DNA from: Capitulum mitella
Taxonomy: Eukaryota > Arthropoda > Thecostraca > Pollicipedomorpha > Pollicipedidae
Assembly: GCA_030062745.1 (NCBI GenBank)
Contig: CP099839.1
Coordinates: 6,433,115-6,497,114, forward strand
Direction of reading: 5' to 3'
DNA: 64,000 nt
Shown: piece after piece, positions 22,421 to 32,520 of the stretch
Numbering within the stretch: the first letter of the stretch is position 1
Layout of the letters: each line of letters begins with the position of its first letter
Program-made: the position numbers and the translations under genes
Notes under the pieces: model-generated
The model's input: only the letters and a program-made list of their open reading frames with translations
What the model was told of the DNA's origin: nothing
The model's database searches: none

Positions 22421-22850
22421 ACAGACCGCGAATAGATAAGCTAGAGCGGCGTTGTAGAACATCTCTGTTACATGCAGTTGCGTGTTTTTTCAACAACGGC
22501 TACAATCAAGGCCATGCTGTGATTGTGTGGTGTTATAATGCGGGTTTATTTCATGTTTTTTTACGGATGGAATTACAGCATTCCCTCGAAAACGTATGAA
22601 AATGTAGTGCGCCTTGCCTTTCTGAATATGGATGCAATGATTTTCCATTTTTGGCAGCCGCATAAATATAAATTGAAAGAGAAGAGCACGTATATAACCA
22701 ACCAAAGAAGGAGTGGTGATACAGCCATGTCGATGCAATTTCTGCTCAGTATCAGGAGTGCCACTCTAGATGACTTCATCACCTAACCTTGCAAGAGCAA
22801 TCCGTCCAAAAAGACATTCTTCCAAGGTTTCGTCGAGCACAGGATCGCTT
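22421..22850. other. AT-rich spacer
   Basis: No recognised gene. The 87- and 82-codon frames at 22523-22786 (plus) and 22490-22738 (minus) overlap and have no known family. Confidence 0.5.
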
Positions 22851-23130
22851 CGTTTACCGGCTTCACCGCAGCCGCCTCGGAGCGCTGCGCCGCCCGTGAC
22901 CCCGGGGCACGTCAGCGAGGGGAGGGTGCAGAATTCCGAGACTCGAGCGAAGGCCGCCGGTCCGCCGCAGGGGCCGCGTGGGCCGCAGAGCAGCCATTTC
23001 CCCGTGCAGGGGCGTCTCACGCGCCAGGGTGGCGCCACAGACGGACCCGGAACGGCTCCATCCGGCGGCCGGCGGCCTCGGCCCAAACTTGAATGGGTTC
23101 TGAGAGGTTCGTCGGCTAGGGCGGGTGCTG
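22851..23130. promoter_or_regulatory. Small GC-rich island 13
   Basis: Short CpG-rich block directly left of a polypyrimidine tract, the same arrangement in mirror order as at 18.8-18.9 kb. No AT core is obvious. Confidence 0.3.
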
Positions 23131-23163
23131 TGTTGGGTCTGTTTTGGTGTGATGCCGCCGTTG

Positions 23164-23346
23164 TATCACTCTTCTCGCTCAACTTTTTCCCCTCTCTCCT
23201 GTCTTTCTCTTTATCTTCCTCTGTCTCCCGCTCCTTTCTCTCCCCTGTCTCTTCCCATCTCTCTCTCCTCTCTCTCTTCATTCTCTCTCCCCTATTTCTC
23301 CCCATCCCCCTCGTTCTCTCTCTCTCTCTCTCTCTCTCATCTTTTC
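23164..23346. repeat. Polypyrimidine tract ending in (TC)n
   Basis: C/T-rich run of about 180 bp that ends in a pure TC dinucleotide array at about 23,311-23,338. The complementary strand is GAGA-rich. Confidence 0.85.
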
Positions 23347-23639
23347 CCTATCAGTGTTATGAAAAATCCGACGGGTCATGGCATCACCTTCGGTGACAGA
23401 TCGTTAACAAGTTTGGTACTCAGAAAATAAACGCCCTTGACAACGCCGACATGGAATTCATCCCAATTAAAAATGCCATCAAACATGGCCATTTCAGATG
23501 GAGCCAAACCGTGCGGGGCACGATTGAGATGTAGCTGAGGCTCGTTACTGAGCGACAACAATGGCTAACGCCGCGAGCGACGCGCCATTTTTGCCTGTCA
23601 CCCCCGTCGATCGGTCAGATGCCATCGCCGGCTGACGTC

Positions 23640-23765
23640 CAGCCTCCCAGGGACGCTGGCGTCTGCTGCGATGGACTCCCAGGGACTCTTGTGTGGTTTC
23701 CAACGGACGCTGGTGTGGGCTCTCAGGGACGCTGGTGTCTGCTGCGGTGGACTCTCAGGGACAGA
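23640..23765. repeat. Minisatellite with GGGACGCTGGTGTCTGCTG-type units
   Basis: Tandem units of variable length built from (C/A)AGGGAC(G/T)CT(G/T)G(T/C)GT, TGCTGCG(A/G)TGGACTC and (A/T)CTCAGGGAC. At least four GGGAC starts or variants are present. Confidence 0.75.
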
Positions 23766-23775
23766 AACTGGTGGC

Positions 23776-24354
23776 CTCTGTATTCTCTGGATCACTGTTG
23801 TCCGTTAGTTTGGACTTTTGAACAAGATGTTACTTAACCAAACCATTTTGGCGCGTACACGGCAATACAAGCACCCATTGCTCCGATGAAACATGCACAA
23901 AATGATCGAGACACCAGCCCTTAACCATCGACTGAGTTAAACGATTGAGGAAGATGTCGGTATATGTCAAACGTCTTTGACAGCGATTACGTCTTTGTCG
24001 CCTTTTTGCAGGAATCACAATGGAAATGCCGAGCTTACATGTCTGATGGATTTTTATAGCAGCCAAAATGGTGCGCATGAAGCGGCACAGCTGACAGCTA
24101 AGTCAGTTTGTAACAATTAGTCTCACGATTTATGGGCAAAGCGCGCTATCTGATCAAAATTGGTCCCGGTTCTCACGCCTTCGGACTACGAAAATCACGT
24201 TGCTCAGGTCACTTTGAACCCCAATTGAATTCATTTCGATGATTTTAGCCTTGACAACAAAGTAAGCCCTGCGCGCGGTTCACCATCTACACACACCTAA
24301 CATACAGTTCCTCCCAGGATTAGCGGACGGATTTAAATAATTTATATCTCAGGC
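23776..24354. other. AT-rich spacer
   Basis: Nothing is recognised. It may be flank of the transposase remnant that follows. Confidence 0.5.
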
Positions 24355-24675
24355 ATTCATTTGCATTGCAACACGAATGGCACTTCGATGTAAAGAGCAT
24401 TTGATCCCGATCCTTCGCTGATAAAATGACGGCATGGCACGTCTCTGGCTTTATGGCTTTTACGGTCATTTTTGTCAACTTTTTTAGGTCCAGGATGGTT
24501 TTTTGGTTCTTTCAATAAACCTGGAACTTGAAATATCCCCACAGCAAGAAATCTGGGGGATTCAAATCGTGTTTAAAGCTGCTGTTTGAACATCCTTTGA
24601 ATAATGACGAATGATTTTGTTTCGAAGTGCTATTTCACTATTTGTATTTTGTCGTGCACTGTGTACGGCAACATG
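24355..24675 (-). pseudogene. Degraded IS630/Tc1-mariner-type transposase remnant
   Basis: Read on the minus strand, a C-terminal part spells D-L-N-P-P-D-F-L-L-W-G-Y-F-K then Q-V-Y and a stop. In the same frame after the stop come K-T-I-L-D-L-K-K and A-I-K-P-E-T-C-H-A-V-I. This order, PD(L)xPPDFxLWGYLK, then VY, then a T-L-x-x-L-K helix and a closing helix, is typical of IS630/Tc1-mariner-superfamily transposases in arthropods. Just upstream, from a Met codon near 24,674, another frame reads M-L-P-Y-T-V-H-D-K-I-Q-I-V-K, a stop, then H-F-E-T-K-S-F-V-I-I-Q-R. That resembles the N-terminal DNA-binding helices. The catalytic middle is missing, so the two ends seem joined by an internal deletion. 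Stops and a frame change show it is dead. The family is inferred by eye. Confidence 0.6.
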
Positions 24676-25038
24676 ATCCCTCGAAAATGGTTTAAACATG
24701 AAACAAAAGAGCACTGAGATGGCTGTCAGAAAGTCACGTGATTTTTTGTGTGAGACGGCGCGAGGGGACGGCTGCTGAGTCGGCGGCAGACATGGCCGAC
24801 GATCCGACGGACGCTACCGCACGGCTCTAGCAGTGTCTGTCTCTGACTGCGCTGAGGATGGAAAATGGCTTATGGTAACCAGTGACGTTGAATGACTTGG
24901 GGAACGTGTCCTGGTTATGAGAAAACTGTTGCATGCTGATTAGGCGCTTTGTTTTACATGTAAAAAGTACAGAGGCTCTGGGTGTTTTCGGAAAAAAGGA
25001 CTTTTTTATCCTGGAATGGCGGCTCTTATAGAAAACGA

Positions 25039-25061
25039 CAGAAAGTCACGTGATTTTTTGT
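25039..25061. repeat. Central palindrome around CACGTG, also found at 24,727-24,749
   Basis: This 23-bp segment is identical to the left terminal segment of the foldback element. It holds the E-box CACGTG and is the hinge of the large inverted repeat. Confidence 0.8.
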
Positions 25062-25343
25062 CGTTTTCTATAAGGACCGCCATTCCAGGATAAATAAGTT
25101 CGTTTTTCCGAAAACATCCAGAACCTCTTTACTCTTTACAAGTAAAACAAAGCGCCTAATCAGCATGCAACAATTTTCTCATAACCAGGACACGTTCCCC
25201 AAGTCATTCAACGTCAGTGGTTATCATAAGCCATTTTCACTTCCTCAGCGCAGTCAGAGACACACACCGCTAGCGCTGTGCGGTAGCGTCCGTCGGATCG
25301 TCGGCCATGTCTGCCGCCGACTCAGCAGCCGTCCCCTCGCGTC

Positions 25344-25355
25344 GCCCCCCCCCCC
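25344..25355. repeat. C homopolymer run
   Basis: A run of about twelve C within the right arm of the foldback element. The left arm lacks the corresponding G run, so the arms have diverged here. Confidence 0.8.
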
Positions 25356-25554
25356 TCCGACACACGAGTTTTCTGCGCGCCGCCGGATTTCCTGTCAGTT
25401 TTTATTGGTCTTATCGATTGTGGCGTAAAGCGATGCTAACTGTCCAATACTCCCCTCTCGGGAGAGTTGTTAGAGATTCTATTGAAAGGCCGGCTGCGCG
25501 CCGCGCGGCGCTGGGGGAACGACGGAAAGCGAGACCACGACCGCCGACGCAGGC

Positions 25555-25690
25555 GATCGGGAGAGAACCACGTCAGGCGACGAAGCCGACAAAGGGAGAA
25601 CCACGTCAGCCGACGCAGCTGACGGAGGGAGGACCACGCCAGCTGACGCAGCTGACGGAGGGAGGACCACATCAGCCGACGCAGGCGTCA
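25555..25690. repeat. 33-bp minisatellite, open in frame
   Basis: Four units of GGGAG(A/G)(A/G)CCAC(G/A)(T/C)CAG followed by (C/G/T)-CGACGCAGCTGACGGA-type sequence, period 33. Because 33 is a multiple of three, an 11-residue repeat (E/G-G/E-P-R-Q-x-T-Q-L-T-E) appears in the plus frame 25307-25819. The opposite strand is also open. The coding appearance is a by-product of the period. Confidence 0.8.
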
Positions 25691-26167
25691 GCAAAACCGC
25701 CATGGCTAGCCGTCGGTGTCGCGCGTAACCAGCGAAAGCGAAAAACCTCTAAAACGCTTCCAAAATACCTCGAAACCGAGTTCAGTTGTCCTAACTTCAG
25801 TTTTTTTTTTCGTTTCTAATGCCTCAAAACGTGCATACTTTCCACCGTAACGTACCCTACACCCCACGACATTCATAACAACGGAGGCAACTGCGCGCCC
25901 GTCCGTCCCGCGGCCAGCTCGGACGGCGGACCGCCGCGCGGCCGAGCTATCCGAGGAACGCGGCGGCGTGCGCGGCGCGGCGTGCAAGTCGGGCCAGTCC
26001 CCGACCGTGCACAGCGGGGTCGCGCTCGCGTGACGGCGCCGGCCTGCGACCGCGCCGCCGCGCCGCCACGCCGCCGCCGCCGCGGCTGCATAAATTGGCC
26101 GGCCATGTGGCGTGCCGCGGCGCCGCCGCAAAACGGCTTGTCACTGGCGGCGGCCTTTGCGCCGCCT

Positions 26168-26177
26168 CCATTAATCA
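26168..26177 (-). promoter_or_regulatory. Hox-Exd composite site TGATTAATGG (second copy)
   Basis: The minus strand reads TGATTAATGG, identical over ten bases to the site at 18,127-18,136 and again inside a GC-rich island. It is preceded by CGATAA, giving CGATAATGATTAATGG. Confidence 0.5.
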
Positions 26178-26448
26178 TTATCGACGGTGCTCCGTGTCCA
26201 TTTTCAGCGCGTCGGATTCGCGGCGCCACAATGGCTCGAACGGCGGCGGCCTGCGCGCTGGAGCGGCGCCGCGGAAAAATGTGGAGCGAATGGAGCAAAG
26301 CGGCGCGCTCAAACATATTCATGGCCTTCTTGCTGCGCCGCGCAAGCGAATCTCGCAGTCGTAGGCTGTCCGTGGTCGGTGCAGTTTCCACAATTTGGCT
26401 GCCGGCTTCTCTCCCGGCGCGGCGGTCTCCCACGCGGTGGAGCCAACA

Positions 26449-26460
26449 TCCATCTTGGCC
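26449..26460. promoter_or_regulatory. YY1/Pho-like site (minus GGCCAAGATGG)
   Basis: The minus strand reads GGCCAAGATGG, the same core as at 21,546. Confidence 0.4.
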
Positions 26461-26637
26461 GGCGCGGCCGGGACGGTGCCATCGGAGGCAAGGCCGGACC
26501 TACCTCAACGAAATACTTTTGTAGATTTATGGTCTCACTCAGCCGCTTACAAAATAAATGACCGTCTGCAATTTATGACGGCGCCGGCGCCGGTGAATGG
26601 GATCAGCTGTGCCGCGGCGAGTACGGCGAACCTTCGG

Positions 26638-26910
26638 GCTGAGGGAAGAGGAGAAGAATGAGGCAGAGAGAAAGAGGAACAAGATGGACAGAGGAAGAGA
26701 AAAGGGGAAATGAAAAGCGAGAGAAGGATGGAGAGAGAAGGAGGGAGAGGCAGAGAGGGAAAGAAAGAAAGAAAGGAAGGAAGAAAAAGGAGAAGGAAAA
26801 AAGAAGGAAAGAACGAAAGAAAGAAGGAAAGAAGAAAGGAAAGAGAGAGAGAAAGAGAGAGAGAGAGGGAAAAGAATAAGATAAAGGAAAAGAAGGGGGA
26901 AAGGGCCGCA
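26638..26910. repeat. Long polypurine (GA-rich) tract
   Basis: About 270 bp of almost uninterrupted purines on the plus strand, with AAAG, GGAAG and GAGAGA units. The lysine/glutamate/arginine frame on plus and serine/leucine/phenylalanine frame on minus are artefacts. Such mirror-rich purine tracts can form triplex DNA and offer GAGA-factor words. Confidence 0.9.
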
Positions 26911-28065
26911 TTATCTATTGGACTCGGCGATTTTGACGAATTTTGCATTCGGAATGTTGCATTTTGTGGTGCTGGGCCCCTGAGGTATTGTCCACTGAAA
27001 GCTTAGATTCGCTGAAGCGTTAAAAACATTTTGATTTTTGTTTAGCTTCATGACTGTCATAAAGACATCGCGTACCTGTCCAAGGAACCGCGCGCAAAAA
27101 GGACGAAATTGCTTTCTGTAAAAAGTACACAGTTCTTCAATGGCTGGTGCAGAATGTCCACATCGATAAATCTTCATGATGCACGCTTTAAAACGGAGTT
27201 TTGGTAATTTCCGTGATTAATTTCCAGGTGATCGTCCACAAAGGTACCTTTCGCTAAGTGGTAGGGATCGTTAGGATATGCAAATGATGCTGCTGTGTTT
27301 CACGAAGCTTTCAGTGTCCAATTCATTTCCGCAGTTGCGTGGTGCTCATCAAAAGGTTTCGAAAGTAATCCGGTCCGAAATTTCAAGGAGGTATATAAAT
27401 CAGACAGAGTGATGAAGTCAGTTCGCCTGATGCTCATTGGAACCTGTCTACGCCACCCAAATAACTTAAATTGGGCTCGCAACATGAACCCGTTACGACA
27501 ATGCGCATACCGACATTTATAAGTGACAAGTTATGATTTGTACGAATGCCACGCGCGGATTTGCGACAGACAATGCGAGCCCAGCTGGCCGTTTTTGCCT
27601 CCAGCGATTGTGAGGCGCCCAGCGTACGAAGTTTTCTTCAGATTAGCCCTCCCTCTCTCCGCAAATCAATACGATCTGGTGGATGAAAAAGAAAGCCTGG
27701 GAGATGGGAGAAATTGGAGCCTCACGGAGCGCCCTAGGCGGCCCTGTCATAGAAAAACGCAGAACGCTAAATGGAAAGCTGAAATAAAAAAGAATGTGCA
27801 CCTCTGGGCAGAACCAGGTCGTATCAGTGGTCGCCATTGTTCCATACGCAGACAGCGTTATTGAGATGCGTAAAGTTATTAGTTGGAGGAATTCATTCAC
27901 TCTACCCCGGTAGCCATGAAAGGCAAAATAAACGAAACAACTACAGCTGCCAGTTTTAGCACAGCCAGAAACAATGAGCATCAACAAGAACAAGAACAAC
28001 AAAAAACGTCCCATTGTGAAACTGTGCTCATTCCATGGCGGCTTCAGCAACTCAAACGATAAAAG
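26911..28065. other. AT-rich spacer
   Basis: No gene is recognised. The minus frame 26911-27177 and the plus frames 27295-27522 and 27523-27864 have no family I know. A TGATTAATTT word occurs near 27,211. Confidence 0.5.
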
Positions 28066-28570
28066 TGCACGAGACGCTGCCGAGAGCGGCTGAGACGACA
28101 TGGCTGTGGCCAGAGGCGTGGGCGGGCCGGGTCCAGCGCCGAATCTGGCGCGGCAACGCGCCAAAACATGCAGAATCGGACCGGCCGATAACATATTGTT
28201 GGCTGTGATAAATCGCGCCAGGCCACTTCCGTGAACAGGAAATTTTCACAGGTCCTACGAAAATACCCCGATATTTGTTCTGCTGGCAGTGATGGAAAAT
28301 TAGCCGCGGTGGTGGCCTCCAGACGAAGCCGGGCCGCGCCGCCATCGGCACGATTAATCGGCCACGCTGATCTTCCCCAGAAAATAGCAGACTCCGATGA
28401 CGTCACGCCCCCGCCGCCGGGCAGGCAGCTGACGCGGCGACGCGGCAGGCCGCGGGGCGCGTCACTTACGGACCTGCGCCAGACACAGGTCATGACCTCG
28501 TCGTCTCGAGCGGCCCCGGAGGCGATGCGGAGGGCGGTGCCTTTAATCAGGCTCGGCCAATTTTCTTTGA
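28066..28570. promoter_or_regulatory. GC-rich island 15
   Basis: CpG-dense block with the palindromic core CGATTAATCG at 28,351-28,360 and TGACGTCACG near 28,398 (CRE-like). Minus open frames (28044-28670) are compositional. Confidence 0.4.
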
Positions 28571-29080
28571 CAAATGGTCTGTTGGTAATCAAGAGTCTTC
28601 GCGGTCGTGGAGACCGTTGACTGTTTATGGAATGCTCTGTGCACGTGTGTGGCCGCTCCGGCGCGAACATGCAAACCGCCGCCAGGACGGCATCTGTTTG
28701 CGACTGCAGGATAAATTGCTGCCCTGGCAGGCGGCTTACATCATGGCTGTTGTGTTAGCAAAAGTGACACTCTCATAATGTTTTTCCAGTGGCGTCCTGC
28801 CAGCCCCCTGTGTCGGATAATTCTGTCCGCTTAGAGCCAACATTACCTGCTGTTTAAATTAATTTCAGAGCAGACCCCCAAGAGGTTAACAAATTAGTTT
28901 ATATGCAGCCTGATACGTAAAATAATCGTGACCTGTTGGTTGATCGATAAGTATGTGAAATGTGAAACCATGCAAAACACAGCTGCGATAACACCGCCCG
29001 AAACTGCAGACAGAACGCAGCGAGAGGTCGGAAGCAAGACAACTCCAAGCCAAACGCAGGAATGACAGCCCTCAGCCGTC
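28571..29080. other. AT-rich spacer
   Basis: No gene, array or transposon end is recognised. Confidence 0.5.
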
Positions 29081-29560
29081 ATTCAACATCCACCGCCTGG
29101 CCGACAATCGGTCGTCCTCCCTGCCTGGCCGCCGGGACGCGCCGCTGGCCGCTCGGGTCCGCTGGTCCGGCCGGGCCGGGTCGTCACGGTCCGCCGGTCC
29201 CGGACCGTTGGCCGGTCCGCCCCGAGCCGTCCGGTCTGGCGCCGGGCCCGCGGAGGCGGTCCCGCGACCGGCGCCGCGTCATTAATATTTCTCTGATTTC
29301 GACCGAGATGGGAGAAAGTTCCGAACACCGGCCGGCTTTCGTCGCCCCTATCGGCGTATGCAAAACGGGTGATAAATGGGGCAGGGCGGCGCGGTGGTCG
29401 GAGCTGCGGCGACCGGCAGCCCCAGCACCGCGAGACGTAACGAGGAATGGCCAGAAAACTCCAGGACTGTGACGGCCAAGTCTGTCGCGCCACGGTCCGA
29501 ACAGTCTACCCGTACGACTCAACAGCCCGCCGGAAATGTGGACTTAAAACTCGAATGCGT
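29081..29560. promoter_or_regulatory. GC-rich island 16
   Basis: CpG-dense block with the AT core GCGTCATTAATATTTCTCTGATTTCG split around 29,277-29,302. Open frames on both strands overlap fully and are compositional. Confidence 0.4.
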
Positions 29561-29929
29561 TGGGCGGATGCCGTGTCGCGTAATTCCTTAGTAGGATATA
29601 GCCAAGCAGGAGCGACAAAGGCTTAATTATTGTAACAAAATAATCGTGTCAATGACTGACAAGCCGCCGTGGCCGCCAACTAGTCCGGTGGGCCCATTCG
29701 TGTAAGACTGCGCCTCCTCCCAGAAATCGGTAACGCAGATCTCAAGTATCATAGCAGTGTGGAAAGGCCGACAAACAAGCCCACAGCAAAGACAAGGAAG
29801 AACAGATACGGTTGCCGTGCCAGCAGGTACGAGCTTTGATATTTCACACCCGAGGTCGCGCAGGCTGGATCGCAATAAAAGACAACAACCGGCTATTCCG
29901 AGCCAAGATCGCAGGCAACCCGGACCTTG
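29561..29929. other. Spacer
   Basis: Nothing is recognised in this stretch. Confidence 0.5.
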
Positions 29930-30290
29930 ATCCTTCCACTCACCCGCCAGCGGACCTGACTTCAGACAGCTCGCCCGGCTGACGACAGCCAGAGGGCTGA
30001 CGACGACCGCCGCCGTCTCCGCGGACGGACTGCGGCTCCGGCGCGCCTGCATCAGCCAGCTCGTCTCCGGGGCGCGCCTTTGTTCATGCTCCGGTCGGCA
30101 GAGCGGTCCGGAACGCCTGCCGAACACGCAGCGCCTTCGCAGAAGCCGCCAGGCCGGGCCGCCGCCAGACGCCGGCCCGTCATGCGAACCTGGGCACGGG
30201 CGCGCGGCCGGCTGCCGGGCGCCCGGGGCGGCCGTGGGACCGCTGAGGAGCCTCCCCAGCTCCCCAGCCGGCGGCGGGGCGACAAATCGT
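29930..30290. promoter_or_regulatory. GC-rich island 17
   Basis: Short CpG-dense block without obvious AT cores. It is followed by a TTTG repeat (TTTGTTTGTTTGCTTG) near 30,290. Confidence 0.3.
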
Positions 30291-31088
30291 TTGTTTGTTT
30301 GCTTGTTGTAAGGACGCGCAGCATCTTGGGCTCAGGCGTCTGTTCTTTGGTCAAGTCTTGTGTCTCGTAGGGAGTTAGTCATTGGTCTCGACGGGGCGGC
30401 AGAGTGCGATGACAGAGCCATGAGGTCAATTTTACAGATAGTGACCTTGACCAGACTGTCCGACGCACAGCCCGGTGCCTCAGATGCAACATCCTACGCG
30501 GTACCCCCGGTGGGGGGGGGAGACGTGATCGAGATGCCAACCTCGAGGTGTAAACCCCGCAAAGCTTACGAGCCATGTAACCACACAGCATAGCCCTCAA
30601 GTAGCACGTGGAGTGCCAAGCAACACCCCCCCCCCCGGCCATTTCTGGCCGCAGAGAAACCCCATTCGTATGTACAGCGCCAAAGAGCCACCCTAGCTCG
30701 GCCGTCGGTGGGATGACAGAAGAACCTCTCCGGCCGTCAGCATGGCTTCAAGGAGCCTTCCCGGCCCTCTGTAGGGCGGCCATTGAACAGCTGAAAAACC
30801 GCATTTTTGGCTGTTGATCGGACAAAGCAATTTTTCACCGGTCCTCTGAGAGGCATGGCCGAGCTGGGGTCGGGGACTGTGAGATGACCGAGCACATCGG
30901 CAGCTGAAAGATTTACCACATCTCGAGGATGACTAAGCGCAAGTATCCCGGTTCGGCCGAGACTTGACCTGGTTATCAGTGTGGCCGTCTGGTCGGCGCG
31001 ACAGCGCGACATGCCTGTGGGCCGGTCTCGGCTCGTCTCCCGTCTGACCCCATTACCCCTCTCTGGGTTCCGTCTCGCCCGGGCTAGC
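30291..31088. other. Intermediate spacer with G and C homopolymer runs
   Basis: Contains a G-run near 30,510 and a C-run near 30,627, each about ten or more bases, flanking roughly 110 bp. No gene is recognised. Confidence 0.55.
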
Positions 31089-31106
31089 ACCAGTGGCGTA
31101 GCCAGG
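31089..31106 (+). mobile_element. Transposon-like terminus CAGTGGCGTAGCCAGGAT
   Basis: This 18-mer, followed by a G-rich stretch (CAGGGGGTCC), is a motif I know as a recurring end of non-autonomous DNA transposons in many animal genomes. Diverged copies in the other orientation stand at 38,816 and 42,461. The partner end of this copy was not found. Confidence 0.5.
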
Positions 31107-32335
31107 ATTGTTTCAGGGGGTCCAGAGAATGAGGGGCTCCAGCACTGAGGGAGCCTCTTGAACACTGCGGGGCGCGTGGCTGAAACACGAGGGGGGCTTG
31201 GTATGAGCCTGTTTTCTTTTCCATAACAACCAAGCTTCCTATAAAAAGCTGACCTGGAATGCCTATTTTTACTGCTCTGGCAACTGGGGCCTCATTAACG
31301 GTAGAGCTCCAACTTTTTCTGGATCTGAATGCCCAGCAAGCCTGTCAGACACCAATTACCTGCCTACATTTCCGTTGAATTGTCTTGATGATTGCCTGGC
31401 TGCGCCACTGCGTTGCCTCGGCACTGGCATCCGTTCTACGGCAGAGATACCTTTCCTACCAGGAGTTGCCTATGCTTAACCGGGCAGTGGACATTGGGGC
31501 TCTTTAGGACATGCCAGGAACCCAGTCCACGGGATACCCTTCTCATGTTAACAATTTCTGGAGTTGGGATGATAAGACCCTTAAAACCCTTAAGACCGGC
31601 TTAGTTTACGTCACTGGGGCTCTCTTCCCGACACACCGACTCCATCATATGGCAAGAGGACGTTTCCTGGCTGGTGGCTCCTTTGCAGAGGAGCTTCCTT
31701 TCCGGTCTTCTCATACTCCTTTTGGTAGGTACATGTCGGGGGCCCACTTACTTTTCCCGGTCAGGGGTATTCCGCTACCTGTCAGAGAGGTCTTCGCCTG
31801 GGGTCTGGGAGCCCCTTGCGGAAGAATGGATTTGCCTTTCCCGGCCGGGGGCTCCTTTAGGCAAATGTCAGGGGTCCCTTTAGCGCACCAAAACCTTTCG
31901 GAGGAAGGGTCCTGGGACCCCTAGGACCCCTAGGACCCCCTTTGGCTATGCTAGTGGCCAGAACTTGGGACAGGAGGCCCAAACCTCGCTGGGTGAGCGA
32001 TGCCCAGGCGTTCCAGACACAACCCGAAAGCTTTCGCAGAATACGCACGGAACAAGGGTGAATGTGACAACCAAATTGCATTCATTGTTGTTCCCGCAGA
32101 CAATCATGAACATAAACCTTTAGGACATTGATGACCATGCATGCTGCTTAGGTAAATGTGTAGCTGTATACTCCATTTACCGTAGTCTGTAACCTTGCAT
32201 TGTTCGGCCCTCCTGCCGGTTATCTGACTCATGTTTGTCCCCATCCACCGTGAAATACTGAACGTCACATGCATGCTGCATCCACATGAACGGAATATCG
32301 GCACTGCAGCAGAGTGCAGACGTCAGCAGAAACTG
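31107..32335. other. Low-complexity-flavoured spacer, possible old repeat DNA
   Basis: Rich in GGGGGCTCC, TTTCC(T/C)GGC and CCCTT words, with loose internal similarity between 31,600 and 31,900. This suggests decayed tandem DNA. The open frames (31511-31924) share no recognised family. Confidence 0.4.
31913..31938. repeat. 9-bp tandem (GGACCCCTA)n
   Basis: Nearly three units of GGACCCCTA ending in GGACCCCC. Confidence 0.85.
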
Positions 32336-32349
32336 AAAGGTGCTCAGCA

Positions 32350-32520
32350 GACGCAGCCAAACCCTCCAGCTACTCTAGCTGGTACTCACGGGACTAAACA
32401 AACCCTCCAGCGGGGCTAGCGGGTACTCCCAGGACGTTATCAAGCCCTCCAATGGGATTGACTGGCACACAAGAGGCGCTATCAAACCCTCCAGCGGCAC
32501 TGTTGGGTACTCACGGGACG
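32350..32520. repeat. About 50-bp minisatellite (AAACCCTCCAGC units)
   Basis: Four units begin (A/C)AA(A/G)CCCTCCA(G/A) and run through a CTGG/GCGGGTACTC or variant to ACGGGAC or AGGAC. The third unit is the most diverged. Confidence 0.8.

Larger units (their letters stand above)
24727..25374. mobile_element. Long foldback (snap-back) element
   Basis: The right half is the reverse complement of the left half over about 300 bp per arm, with scattered mismatches. It pivots at the CACGTG at 25,047-25,052. The central 26 bases pair end to end if G-T wobbles are allowed. The 23-bp word containing GAAAGTCACGTGATTTTTT stands both at the outer left end (24,727-24,749) and at the centre (25,039-25,061). 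The arms contain GACGGCTGCTGAGTC / GACTCAGCAGCCGTC and GGTTATGAGAAAA / TTTTCTCATAACC as clear paired landmarks. No open frame of note and no clear target-site duplication is seen. It is probably a non-autonomous DNA transposon or MITE. Confidence 0.75.
25307..25819 (+). other. Unrecognised 170-codon open frame over repeats
   Basis: It begins inside the right arm of the foldback element, runs across the 33-bp array and ends in a T-run. Its middle is four 11-residue repeats rich in P, T, Q and R. It has no known domain, membrane segment or conserved motif. Its whole length is accounted for by mobile and tandem repeats, so I do not call it a gene. Confidence 0.2.
25870..26520. promoter_or_regulatory. 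GC-rich island 14 with Hox-Exd site
   Basis: CpG-dense block with AT cores TGCATAAATTGGCC near 26,088 and CTCCATTAATCATTATCGACGG at 26,166-26,187. YY1/Pho-like words are at 26,226 (CCACAATGGC) and 26,449 (CCATCTTGGCC). Beyond the right edge lie AGATTTATGGTC and AATTTATGACGG (26,523-26,582). The 186-codon minus frame at 25873-26433 has no recognised domain. Confidence 0.5.

Noticed and set aside
26547..27006. Frames rich in K-E-R-R (plus) and S-L-S-F (minus)
   Set aside because: Both are translations of the polypurine tract.
26911..27177. 88-codon minus frame
   Set aside because: No recognisable family or splice context, in ordinary AT-rich DNA.
32350..32520. CRISPR-like array of direct repeats
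   Set aside because: Units are contiguous diverged tandems without unique spacers, and the sequence is eukaryotic.
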